The position numbers and the translations under genes are program-made. Source: an uncultured Sutterella sp. (lineage in GTDB: Bacteria; Pseudomonadota; Gammaproteobacteria; Burkholderiales; Burkholderiaceae_F). Taken from it: DNA of 60,339 nucleotides. The notes under the pieces were generated by a model. The model did not search any database, was not told where the DNA came from, and was given only the letters and a program-made list of their open reading frames with translations. This document shows, in pieces, positions 50,782 to 59,397 of this stretch. The stretch spans positions 1 to 60,339 of the forward strand of contig USBS01000002.1 of NCBI GenBank assembly GCA_900552915.1, read 5' to 3'. Position 1 is the stretch's first letter; every line of letters begins with the position of its first letter.

Positions 50782-52320
50782 TTACAGCGCCGAAGTGGAA
50801 AATATGGTGAGATTATGTTGCGATTTCGCCATTTTCGCACCTAAAAGCAGCATTGACCAGCTGATTTTATCGGTAGGCGCTATGCCCACGATCTGTGTCA
50901 CTTTGTCCAATCGGTTGTACAACGTCTGCCGTTGGATACCTAATTGCTCGCATGCGCCGGTCTTGTTGTCGAGATTGTCGAAACAGGCGCACAACGTGTC
51001 GATCAGCATGGCGTTATGCATAAGCTCATGCCCAACCGTCTGCGTGATCACCATGCGCACGGCCTCATCGGTACGTTCCATTCCCAACATGCGTTCCAGC
51101 AACGAGGAATCCACACATTCGAGGGTTCCATACGGGCATTCCGCATCGTTCGAAATGCATGTTCGAATCACACTGCGCAACGCACCGAACGCGTCCATCA
51201 ATGAAATCGTGTCCAACGCTGCGCGTCCATGCACGGTATATACGTATTCGTTTGCAGCGACTTGCGTCAACGCATACAAACACCGATCTGAAAATACCGA
51301 CACATCGCCGCCGCTGTCTTGCGCCGCGAGAAAACCGATCATTAAATCGCCTTCCAACAAACAGATCGATTCGCAACCGCCGTTGGATTCGAAATCGTCG
51401 ATCATCGACACGATTGCCGGCATGGCGTTGGCCACCGACTTGAGTTTCATGGCAAATGGCATATACACGCCCGAAGCGGCGAATCCCAACGCATCAAGCA
51501 TGGCATGGCCCTCACGCGCCTCCATCGGCGAAACATGCACGCCATCTTCCGGCCCCGCAATCAGATGCGCCACCATGCCGACCCGCGCTCCCCCATCGAG
51601 ATACAGTGTCAAAACCGGAGCGGCAATCTGTTCGATCCTTCTGCACATCGCTTCATCGAACACCGTATTGCGCTGGCTGATCTCCAAAGCACCCAAAGGC
51701 CGTTTCTGTTCCTCCAGTGCAAGTACAATGCCGCAATCTGTAGCGGTATTGATGTTCTGTCCAGCTCGGGCGACTTCAAGACCGTCCACGTCGAATATGA
51801 CCACATCCTCGCCGAACAGGTTCGCAATGCCATCGGCAACGGCTTTGGGATTGGACGCTTGAGCAAGCTCAGAACGCAACGAAGTTGACATAACGTCCAC
51901 TTGCATCTGCATACGCATCTGATCACGCACAATCATGGTATTGACGCTCTGGCAGATATCGACGAAAGGAATGCGACGGCGCAATCCAATAATCGTAAGT
52001 CCTTCATGCTTGGCTGCCTTCACCAACATTTTCGGCAGTTGGGTGACTTCTTCAACCAATTCGACCATCAATGCCGCAATATCAGCATTCACGAGGCTTT
52101 TCACATATTCGTCCGCACGTTTTTCACGACCGTCCGCAACTAAAGATCGCCCCTCCACCACCAGAAGCTCGCCTCCTGCCAGAAATGAGGCGACGTCCTC
52201 GCGTTCGTTGGTGAACACCCAACGCACCGGATTATCCAAGCTATCGCCAGCAACTTCAACCTGTGGTTCCGCCGTCGCAACCAAGGCATCATCGAGCACT
52301 TCCCTCACCGTAACAGCCAT
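50782..52320 (-). CDS. PucR-family transcriptional regulator
   Basis: The protein of about 512 residues has an N-terminal PucR domain (VREVLDDALVATAEPQVEVAG to about 130) and a middle GGDEF-like/CdaR region. A C-terminal PucR helix-turn-helix follows (LIDTLCACFDNLDNKTGACEQLGIQRQTLYNRLDKVTQIVG). PucR regulators control purine, allantoin and related nitrogen-catabolic genes. It is divergent from the CodA-like gene across a 183-base gap and lies upstream of the transporter gene, so it probably controls both. The start at ATG 52320 was chosen from the domain boundary. Confidence 0.9.
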   Translation of the reverse strand: MAVTVREVLDDALVATAEPQVEVAGDSLDNPVRWVFTNEREDVASFLAGGELLVVEGRSLVADGREKRADEYVKSLVNADIAALMVELVEEVTQLPKMLVKAAKHEGLTIIGLRRRIPFVDICQSVNTMIVRDQMRMQMQVDVMSTSLRSELAQASNPKAVADGIANLFGEDVVIFDVDGLEVARAGQNINTATDCGIVLALEEQKRPLGALEISQRNTVFDEAMCRRIEQIAAPVLTLYLDGGARVGMVAHLIAGPEDGVHVSPMEAREGHAMLDALGFAASGVYMPFAMKLKSVANAMPAIVSMIDDFESNGGCESICLLEGDLMIGFLAAQDSGGDVSVFSDRCLYALTQVAANEYVYTVHGRAALDTISLMDAFGALRSVIRTCISNDAECPYGTLECVDSSLLERMLGMERTDEAVRMVITQTVGHELMHNAMLIDTLCACFDNLDNKTGACEQLGIQRQTLYNRLDKVTQIVGIAPTDKISWSMLLLGAKMAKSQHNLTIFSTSAL

Positions 52321-52350
52321 ACAAACCGTCCAATCCGAAGTAATACACAT

Positions 52351-52370
52351 GTCACATCAAGTAACGTGAC
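52351..52370. promoter_or_regulatory. Candidate PucR operator
   Basis: GTCAC (52351-52355) and GTGAC (52366-52370) form an inverted repeat with a ten-base spacer. It lies in the 183-base divergent region between the PucR gene and the CodA-like gene. Position is the main argument; the PucR site consensus is not known to me. Confidence 0.35.
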
Positions 52371-52503
52371 CGCAAAGCAATACGCCGACAATAACCATCA
52401 ACGATTACGTCAAAGGTTCCCTTCCGTAACCCAATGGACATATGACAAAACGTCTGCCGGAACCCGAAAACTCGCATGAAAACTCGTATTGGAAGGAGTG
52501 ATT

Positions 52504-53829
52504 ATGAGCACGCAACTGTTCATCAACGCACACATCGCCACCGGCATGCCGGGCAGCACCGCAGCAGAGACAACGGCAATCCAAGATATTCTCGTCGAAG
52601 ACGGCAAGTTCATCAGCATTGCACCCAATTTCAAAGCAACACTCGAAGCACAAGGCAAAGATATGGCGAGCGTGGAAGTCGTCGATTTGGGCGGAAAGCT
52701 GGTCTGTCCACCATTCTGCGACACCCATCTGCATCTTGATTACGTCTTTACCGCACGCAAGCCCGGCGCGGTGAACGAGTCAGGCACCCTGTTCGAAGGC
52801 ATTCAGCGTTGGAGTGAAACCAAGGCAGATCTCACTGTCGACGAGATCAAGGAACGCGCGAAAATCGGCATCGCCAAGGAAATGCGTCATGGCGTGCAGT
52901 TCATTCGTTCGCACGCCGATGTGACCGACCCGAATCTTACCTCGCTCAAAGCTCTGCTGGAGCTTAAGGAGGAACTGAAAGATACTGTCACGCTGCAGAT
53001 CGTCTCCTTCCCGCAGGAGGGCATGTACTCCTATGAAGGTCCTCATGGCGAATCCGGCGCGGATTTGGTTGAGGAAGGCCTGAAAATGGGTGCTGATTGC
53101 GTCGGTGGCATTCCGCATTTCGAGCAGTGCCGTGAGTTCGGCGAACGTTCCATGCACACCGTGGTCGAACTGGCTTCGAAGTACGACAAGCTCATCGACG
53201 TGCATTGCGACGAAACCGACGATCCAAACTCACGTTATCTTGAACTGCTGTCCGCACTCGCCTATCGCGCCGGTATCGGTTCGAAGACCACGGCAAGCCA
53301 CACTTGCTCCTTGGGATCGGCCGACAATGCCTATTTCTTCCATCTGACCAAGCTGTTGAAGGCCGCACATATCAATTTCGCCTGCGCACCTACGGAAAAT
53401 CTGTATCTGCAGGGGCGTCAAGACACGTTCCCGAAGCGTCGTGGCATCACGCGAGTCAAGGAGCTCACCGAAGCTGGGGTGAATGTGTCGCTTGGTCAGG
53501 ATTCCATGCAAGATCCCTGGTATCCGGTCGGTAACGGCAATATGATGCTGATTCTCGATTATGTGCTGCATTTGGCGCAGATGATGAGTTTTGAAGAGAT
53601 CGATGATGCGTTGAAGTTCCTGACAGTCAACGGCGCAACCACGCTCGGCATGCGCGATTCGTATGGTCTTGAGGCAGGCAAGCCCGCAAACTTCATTGTG
53701 CTTGATGCTTCCAGCGTGTTCGACGCCGTATACGAGCGTTGCGAAGTGCTTCGCTCGGTACGAGAGGGTCGCACACTGTTCACCCGTAACACGTCAATCA
53801 CTGCCGATCTCGATCTGCTGACACTGTAA
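52504..53829 (+). CDS. CodA-like cytosine/creatinine deaminase-family amidohydrolase
   Basis: The 441-residue TIM-barrel metallohydrolase resembles E. coli CodA: His75 and His77 (CDTHLHLDY), FPQEG with Gln171, His234 and Glu237 (DVHCDETDD), His266 (TASHTCSLG), and catalytic Asp333. The E. coli run GHDDVFDPWYP reads GQDSMQDPWYP here, so the residue aligned with CodA Asp314, known to control specificity, is Ser334. Cytosine deaminase or creatinine deaminase activity are the leading options; the neighbouring creatininase-family gene favours the latter. GGAAGGAG seven bases before ATG 52504 gives the start. Confidence 0.88.
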   Translation: MSTQLFINAHIATGMPGSTAAETTAIQDILVEDGKFISIAPNFKATLEAQGKDMASVEVVDLGGKLVCPPFCDTHLHLDYVFTARKPGAVNESGTLFEGIQRWSETKADLTVDEIKERAKIGIAKEMRHGVQFIRSHADVTDPNLTSLKALLELKEELKDTVTLQIVSFPQEGMYSYEGPHGESGADLVEEGLKMGADCVGGIPHFEQCREFGERSMHTVVELASKYDKLIDVHCDETDDPNSRYLELLSALAYRAGIGSKTTASHTCSLGSADNAYFFHLTKLLKAAHINFACAPTENLYLQGRQDTFPKRRGITRVKELTEAGVNVSLGQDSMQDPWYPVGNGNMMLILDYVLHLAQMMSFEEIDDALKFLTVNGATTLGMRDSYGLEAGKPANFIVLDASSVFDAVYERCEVLRSVREGRTLFTRNTSITADLDLLTL

Positions 53830-53859
53830 TTCGTCAAGTTTCGAAATACTTTCGGCATA

Positions 53860-53902
53860 CGAAAGGCCTTGAAATCATTACATACGATTTCAAGGCCTTT
53901 CG
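53860..53902. terminator. Bidirectional terminator, 17-base perfect stem
   Basis: Positions 53860-53876 and 53886-53902 are exact reverse complements with a nine-base loop. The element lies between the convergent CodA-like and clpC genes. Confidence 0.88.
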
Positions 53903-53930
53903 TGTGTCGCGTTACTTACGCACCGATTGC

Positions 53931-56516
53931 TTATTCAACAGATTCTGCGGATTCCGTAAGTTCTGTCGATTCCGTCGATTCGGCAGGTGCCTCGGTTTCA
54001 GCTGCGACTTCACCTTCAGCAGGCTCCGTATTTGGCTCTTCGAACGCCTCACCGGTAAAGGTGAACTCGCCCAGGATGCCTTCGCCTTCCGCATCGACCT
54101 TCACGCGCTGGCCATCTTCGAGTTCGCCCATCAGGATCTTCTCCGAAATGGCGTCTTCGACGTCGCGCTGAATCACGCGACGCAACGGACGCGCGCCCAG
54201 CAGCGGGTCGAAGCCCTTCTGCGCGAGCAGATCCTTGGCAGCGTCGGTAAGCTCGAGGGACATGTGGCGATCGAACAAGCGATCATTGAGCTGCTTGACG
54301 TCAAGATCGACGATCTGACGCACTTGCGGCTCGGTGAGCTGCTTGAACACGATGATGTCGTCCAGACGGTTCAGGAATTCCGGACGGAACTGCTGCTTCA
54401 GCTCCGCGGAAACCTGATCCTTCATGCGCTGGTAGCTCGACTCGGTGTTGGCACCCAAGTTGAAGCCGGTGTTGGCGGCCTTGGCGATGTCTCGCGTACC
54501 AAGATTGGTGGTCAGAATGATGATGGTGTTCTTGAAGTCCACCTTGCGGCCCTGGCCATCAGTCAGATGACCGTCATCAAGCACCTGCAGCAGCGTGTTG
54601 AAGATATCCGGATGGGCCTTTTCGATCTCATCGAACAGCACCACGGAGAACGGCTTGCGACGCACCTTCTCGGTGAGTTCGCCGCCCTCTTCGTAACCGA
54701 CGTATCCCGGAGGAGCACCAAACAGGCGCGAAGCCGCATATTTCTCGGAGAATTCAGACATGTCGACACGAATCAGTGCGTCCTCGTCGTCAAACAGGAA
54801 TTCGGCGAGCGTCTTGGCCAGCTCGGTCTTGCCGACGCCGGTGGGGCCGGCGAAGATGAACGAACCGGACGGGCGCTTCGGGTCCTTCAGACCCACGCGA
54901 GTACGGCGGATAGAGCGGGACAGGGCGGAAACCGCCTCGTCCTGGCCGATGATGCGCTTGTGCAGTTCGGCTTCCATGTTGAGCAGTTTCTTGGACTCGG
55001 CCTGAGTCAGCTTGAACACCGGGATACCGGTGGTGGAGCTGATGACCTCGGCGATCACGTCCTCGTCCACGACCATCTTGACGTCGGACTCGCCTTCGCG
55101 CCAGGAGTCTTCCTTCTGCTTGCGATCGGCTTCCAGCTTCTCCTGCTTGTCGCGCAGTTCGGCGGCCTTCTCGAAGTCCTGGCCCTTGATGGCCTCGTCC
55201 TTGTCGGCGGCGATCTTGGCGATCTTCTCGTCGAGTTCCTTGAGCTCAGGCGGGGCGGTCAGGCGCTTGATGCGCAGGCGTGCACCGGCCTCATCGATCA
55301 GGTCGATGGCCTTGTCAGGCAGGTTACGGTCCTGGATGTACCGGCTGGACAGCTCTGCGGCAGACTGCAGCGCGCCATCGGTGATGGTCACGTGGTGGTG
55401 GTTCTCGTAACGGGAACGCAGGCCCTTCAGGATCTCGATGGTCTCGGCGATGGTCGGCTCGTGCACCTGAATCGGCTGGAAACGGCGTTCCAGAGCCGCG
55501 TCCTTCTCGATGTACTTGCGGTACTCGTCGGTGGTGGTGGCACCAATGGTCTGGAGCTCGCCACGGGCCAGCATCGGCTTCAACATGTCGGAGGCACCCA
55601 GCGCGCCGTCAGCCGAGCCGGCGCCCACGATGGTGTGAATCTCGTCGATGAACAGCACGATGTCGCCACGAGTCTTGATTTCCTTCAGCACCTTCTTCAG
55701 GCGCTCCTCGAAATCACCACGGTAGCGGGAGCCTGCCACCATGGAACCGAGGTCCAGCGAGTAGACCTGCTTGCCCTTCAGGGTTTCCGGCACGTCGCCG
55801 GCTTGGATCTTCTGGGCCAAGCCTTCGACCACAGCGGTCTTGCCCACGCCGGGCTCGCCGATCAGCACCGGGTTGTTCTTGGTGCGGCGGGAAAGCACGA
55901 CCATAACGCGCTCAATCTCGTTGGTACGGCCGATGACCGGGTCCAGCTTGCCTTCAGCGGCTTCGGCGGTCAGGTTGCGGCCGAACTGATCGAGGATGGC
56001 GGAACCGGACTTGTTCTGCTTGTCCGTCACGCCGCCGGCGTTGGCCAAGTCGCCCTTGCCGTCACCGGTGCCGGTGCCGGAGTTGCCGCGAATCATATCG
56101 ATGGTCGCGCTACGCAACTCGCCCAGATCGACGTCCATCTTGATGAGCACCTGGGTGCCCACGCCTTCGCCTTCGCGAATCAGGCCGAGCAGGATGTGCT
56201 CGGTGCCGATGTAGCTGTGGCCCAGCTGCAGGGCTTCACGCAGCGAAAACTCCAACACCTGCTTGGCGTGCGGAGTAAAGGGGATGTGCCCGTTCGGAGC
56301 CGCGTTGCCCTTGCCGATCATTTCTTCAACCTGCTTGCGGGTGGCATCCAGCTCCACGCCCTTCGAGGCGAGTGCCTTGGCGGCTACACCCTCACCTTCG
56401 CGGATCAGGCCGAGCAGCAGGTGTTCGGTGCCGATGTAGTTGTGCTGAAGGGCCCTCGCCTCTTCCTGCGCCAACACGATCACGCGCCGTGCACGGTCGG
56501 TAAACCGTTCGAACAT
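53931..56516 (-). CDS. clpC: ClpC AAA+ chaperone-ATPase
   Basis: The 861-residue protein has two N-terminal Clp repeats (FTDRARRVIVLAQEEARAL and the second near residue 80). Two AAA domains follow, with Walker A GEPGVGKTA and GPTGVGKTE and Walker B VLFIDEIHT and VVLFDEIEKA. A UVR-like coiled segment lies between them (DEAIKGQDFEKAAELRDKQEKL), which marks ClpC rather than ClpB. It unfolds substrates for ClpP, using adaptors. The C-terminal ~50 residues are Glu/Ser/Thr-rich repeats (TESTELTESAESVE). It is divergent from the stress-protein gene. Confidence 0.96.
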   Translation of the reverse strand: MFERFTDRARRVIVLAQEEARALQHNYIGTEHLLLGLIREGEGVAAKALASKGVELDATRKQVEEMIGKGNAAPNGHIPFTPHAKQVLEFSLREALQLGHSYIGTEHILLGLIREGEGVGTQVLIKMDVDLGELRSATIDMIRGNSGTGTGDGKGDLANAGGVTDKQNKSGSAILDQFGRNLTAEAAEGKLDPVIGRTNEIERVMVVLSRRTKNNPVLIGEPGVGKTAVVEGLAQKIQAGDVPETLKGKQVYSLDLGSMVAGSRYRGDFEERLKKVLKEIKTRGDIVLFIDEIHTIVGAGSADGALGASDMLKPMLARGELQTIGATTTDEYRKYIEKDAALERRFQPIQVHEPTIAETIEILKGLRSRYENHHHVTITDGALQSAAELSSRYIQDRNLPDKAIDLIDEAGARLRIKRLTAPPELKELDEKIAKIAADKDEAIKGQDFEKAAELRDKQEKLEADRKQKEDSWREGESDVKMVVDEDVIAEVISSTTGIPVFKLTQAESKKLLNMEAELHKRIIGQDEAVSALSRSIRRTRVGLKDPKRPSGSFIFAGPTGVGKTELAKTLAEFLFDDEDALIRVDMSEFSEKYAASRLFGAPPGYVGYEEGGELTEKVRRKPFSVVLFDEIEKAHPDIFNTLLQVLDDGHLTDGQGRKVDFKNTIIILTTNLGTRDIAKAANTGFNLGANTESSYQRMKDQVSAELKQQFRPEFLNRLDDIIVFKQLTEPQVRQIVDLDVKQLNDRLFDRHMSLELTDAAKDLLAQKGFDPLLGARPLRRVIQRDVEDAISEKILMGELEDGQRVKVDAEGEGILGEFTFTGEAFEEPNTEPAEGEVAAETEAPAESTESTELTESAESVE

Positions 56517-56665
56517 GCTTGTCCTTCCTCAATTGACATTCCGTCTTACTCTACCGATTCACGATGACGTTTATTCATCGGATTCCACGAATTGCGCCGT
56601 GAGAGGAGAAGAAAACGATATGCTGGTTCTAGATTCACCCGTAGTCGATTACAAGGAGGCTCGAA

Positions 56666-57631
56666 ATGAGTGAAGCTGCAACCAAGCCCGACATCGTTGT
56701 CGGTGTGGATGGTTCCGATGAATCCTTTGCCGCGCTGAAGTGGGCGCTTGAGGAGGCCTCGTTAACCGGTCAGAGCGTCAACGCCGTGTTTGGCTGGACG
56801 CATTCCTGGGATATGGGGTCCGAACCGGACAGCGACGAGGCCTGGGCCAAGGTCCGCCACGATATTGCCAACGAGCTGCGTGTGTGGGTCGACAAGGCCG
56901 CTGCAGGCATCGACTTCGATCCGGCGAATCTGAAGCTCACCTCGGTGAAGGCCTCCGGTACTTCGGCCCTGCTGCAGATCGGCCATGATTCGCAGCAGAT
57001 CGTGGTCGGCCGCCGCTCGCTGAGCCGTATGGCCCGCTGGTTCATGGGGTCCCTGTCCGCTTCGCTGGCCGAGGCCGCCGAAGTGCCGGTGACCGTGGTG
57101 CGCATCGCCGGCAGCGAGGATGAGACCGTGACCGAGGCCATTGCCAACGCCCTGACTCCGGGAGACAAGCCCGTTCACTACACGCAGCCTCAGCCGGTGG
57201 TTGAGGAGGCTCGCCGCCCGGTGGTGGTTGGTGTGGATGGTTCCGAGACTTCCCGCCGTGCGTTCGATTTCGCACTGGAAGAAGCACGACTGCACGACGC
57301 GCCGCTGCATGTGATGTTCTGCTGGCAGCTCAAGGATTTGGGCGTTATTCCGGGCTATGAGAACGCCGTGGCACCGGTGAAGGTCGGTCAACGCCGCGCC
57401 GAGGAGATTCTCTCTGAGCTGATGGCCAAGGCCCGGATTCCCGATGGCGTCAAGGTCAGCACAAACGCCTTCCATATTCCCGCATCCAAAGGTCTGATCG
57501 CGGCCTCGCGGTACGCCAGCCATCTGGTGGTCGGCTCGCGTGGCCTGTCCGGGCTGGACGCGCACTTCCTGGGATCGGTGTCCCGCCAGATCGTGAACTT
57601 CGCCGAATGCACGGTGACCGTGGTGCACTGA
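56666..57631 (+). CDS. Tandem universal stress protein (UspA family)
   Basis: The 321-residue protein has two Usp domains, each starting with a DGS loop: VVGVDGSDESFAALKWALEEA (about 11) and VVGVDGSETSRRAFDFALEEA (about 178). Domain ends carry the ATP-binding glycine patterns GRRSLSRMARWFMGS and GSRGLSGLDAHFLGS. Such two-domain Usps are common in actinobacteria and usually bind ATP. AAGGAGG nine bases before ATG 56666 is a strong ribosome site. Confidence 0.93.
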   Translation: MSEAATKPDIVVGVDGSDESFAALKWALEEASLTGQSVNAVFGWTHSWDMGSEPDSDEAWAKVRHDIANELRVWVDKAAAGIDFDPANLKLTSVKASGTSALLQIGHDSQQIVVGRRSLSRMARWFMGSLSASLAEAAEVPVTVVRIAGSEDETVTEAIANALTPGDKPVHYTQPQPVVEEARRPVVVGVDGSETSRRAFDFALEEARLHDAPLHVMFCWQLKDLGVIPGYENAVAPVKVGQRRAEEILSELMAKARIPDGVKVSTNAFHIPASKGLIAASRYASHLVVGSRGLSGLDAHFLGSVSRQIVNFAECTVTVVH

Positions 57632-57668
57632 TTCACCAAAATCGGCATGGAGTGCTAACGCACGCCTC

Positions 57669-57717
57669 GGTGATGGGCTTGCAGGGAGGAATTCTTTATT
57701 CCTGCAACCCCATCACC
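57669..57717. terminator. Bidirectional terminator between the stress-protein and DUF3027 genes
   Basis: GGTGATGGG (57669-57677) pairs with CCCATCACC (57709-57717), and an inner TTGCAGG/CCTGCAA pair continues the stem around an AT-rich loop. Both flanking genes converge on it. Confidence 0.75.
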
Positions 57718-57742
57718 ATCTACTTTTCGCGGAATTCGGAGT

Positions 57743-58930
57743 TTATTCCTCGTCCGCCCTGTTCTGGCGCAGCTGCTCAATGAGATCGATGACGGTTTCG
57801 AGTTCAGGAGTCACATCGTCTGAAGGACGAACGTTATCCTCTTCGTCGTCCATCTCATCATCCTCATCATCATCGGCAACGGTGTTGTTGAGGATATCCT
57901 CTTCGGTGGCCTCGTCGTCAGCATCAGACTTGGAATCGTCGCTGGAATCAGCTGCATCAACATCCACAACGGAATCAGATACGTTCTGTGCAACGGACTC
58001 ATCACCGGCAGACTGGGATTGCGAGGTCCCGTCGCCTGCCGCCTCCTCAGCGGGCTCAGTATCGACGGCGTTCCCGTCAACAGTCTTCTGTGCTTCGATA
58101 TCATCACCGGCAGGCTCGCCTGTCTTGTCGGTTTCGCCTTCGGCCTCGTCCTGGGCAGCCGGCTCCTGCTTGCGCGGACGGTTGGCCACCACGTCGATAT
58201 GCAGATCGTCGAAAGCAGGCTTGGACTGCACCCACAGCTGGCTTGGCTCGGGAGGTTCGATTTCGGAATGCTCGCCGCAGCCGTGGTCCAAGGAAACCAC
58301 GCGGCCGTCATCCGGACTCCACTTGTTGGCGCACACGCCGAACATACGGTCGAGCTCGCCCGCGAGCGGCACGAAGAAACCACAGGTGGAGCACAGGTTG
58401 CCTTCGGCGGTTTTGGTGCTCAACGCTTTGGGGCCTCGCGGACCTTCATACCAGCGCTTGGCAGCCTGCGCGCGGCCCAGCGAGGTCAGCACGTGACGGC
58501 GGGTCAGTCGGAAGGTCTCGACGGCGTCGTTGACATCCTGCAGCGAGGATTCCTCGACTTCGCCTTCCTCGATGCGCTCGTCATCCGGATCGGTACCGAT
58601 CGAATCGGTGGGAGCCAGATCCGTGGGCTCAAGGCGATCCTTCCAAGGAATCCACTTGGGCGGCATCAACGCGTCCTCAGTGGGGATCAAGGAGGATTCG
58701 TTGACGGTCCAAGAGTCGATCTCCTCGTCGTGATACAGCGTCACCGACCATTGCCATCCTTCGTAGCCACGGATATTCGCGGCGAAGCGGAAGTCAGTGA
58801 CGTGATCCTCAAGATCATATGAGGTAACGAAATCCCCCACCTGATCGCTCTCGCCGGCCACTTCGAGCAGCACGGCGCGCGCGATGGCGTGAGGGTCCGG
58901 TGTCACGATGGTTTCGGTGGTATCAGTCAT
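57743..58930 (-). CDS. DUF3027 protein with acidic tail
   Basis: The 395-residue actinobacterial protein has a conserved N-terminal domain (about 10-235). It holds AVETFRLTRRHVLTSLGRAQAAKRWYEGPRGPKAL and a zinc-type cysteine set, CSTCGF..., GVCANKWSPDD and DHGCGEHSE. The C-terminal ~150 residues are almost all Asp, Glu, Ser, Ala and Thr, a low-complexity acidic tail. Function is unknown; the Cys set suggests a structural metal. It lies eight bases downstream of the cold-shock gene, so they are cotranscribed. Confidence 0.85.
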   Translation of the reverse strand: MTDTTETIVTPDPHAIARAVLLEVAGESDQVGDFVTSYDLEDHVTDFRFAANIRGYEGWQWSVTLYHDEEIDSWTVNESSLIPTEDALMPPKWIPWKDRLEPTDLAPTDSIGTDPDDERIEEGEVEESSLQDVNDAVETFRLTRRHVLTSLGRAQAAKRWYEGPRGPKALSTKTAEGNLCSTCGFFVPLAGELDRMFGVCANKWSPDDGRVVSLDHGCGEHSEIEPPEPSQLWVQSKPAFDDLHIDVVANRPRKQEPAAQDEAEGETDKTGEPAGDDIEAQKTVDGNAVDTEPAEEAAGDGTSQSQSAGDESVAQNVSDSVVDVDAADSSDDSKSDADDEATEEDILNNTVADDDEDDEMDDEEDNVRPSDDVTPELETVIDLIEQLRQNRADEE

Positions 58931-58938
58931 AGATCAGA

Positions 58939-59328
58939 TCAGTCCTGTACATCGAATTGATCCGCCACCGCACGCAGCAACGTGGCCAGCTTTTTGCTGT
59001 CGGCAGCAGATGGGTAACGGTGACGGCGCAACGTATTGCCGGCCGCATCAAGCATCTTGATGAGGTCCTCGCAGATGGCGGCCATGTCATCCGCCTTCGG
59101 GCGGGTGGCCTTGACCAAGCTGGGAGCGGAGGCGATCAGGCGAACATCCATGGCCTGCGGCCCACGACGGCCGTCCACCACGGAATACTCCACCTTGGCC
59201 CCCTTGCGCAACGTGGTGACGCCAGTGGGTAGGGCCTGAGCCGGCAGGAACACGTCCTTGCCTTCCTCACTGGTGATGAAGCCATAACCCTTGGCTGCGT
59301 CAAACCAACGAACTCGACCGGTGGGCAT
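58939..59328 (-). CDS. Cold-shock-domain protein
   Basis: The 129-residue protein has an N-terminal cold-shock domain (1-67) carrying RNP1-like GYGFITSE and RNP2-like DVFLPAQAL. The C-terminal helical extension of about 60 residues lies beyond the usual 67-residue CspA. It should bind single-stranded nucleic acid. GGAAGG eight bases before ATG 59328 is a good ribosome site. It sits between the sensor kinase gene and DUF3027 on the minus strand. Confidence 0.9.
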   Translation of the reverse strand: MPTGRVRWFDAAKGYGFITSEEGKDVFLPAQALPTGVTTLRKGAKVEYSVVDGRRGPQAMDVRLIASAPSLVKATRPKADDMAAICEDLIKMLDAAGNTLRRHRYPSAADSKKLATLLRAVADQFDVQD

Positions 59329-59397
59329 TGCGAACCTTCCTTAATCCTCAATGGAAATAGTAAACCGAAGGTACAGTTTACCTCACAGGGCTTGACC

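Noticed and set aside
53904..56567. An 887-residue open frame antisense to clpC
   Set aside because: It mirrors clpC codon structure exactly and has no domain of its own.
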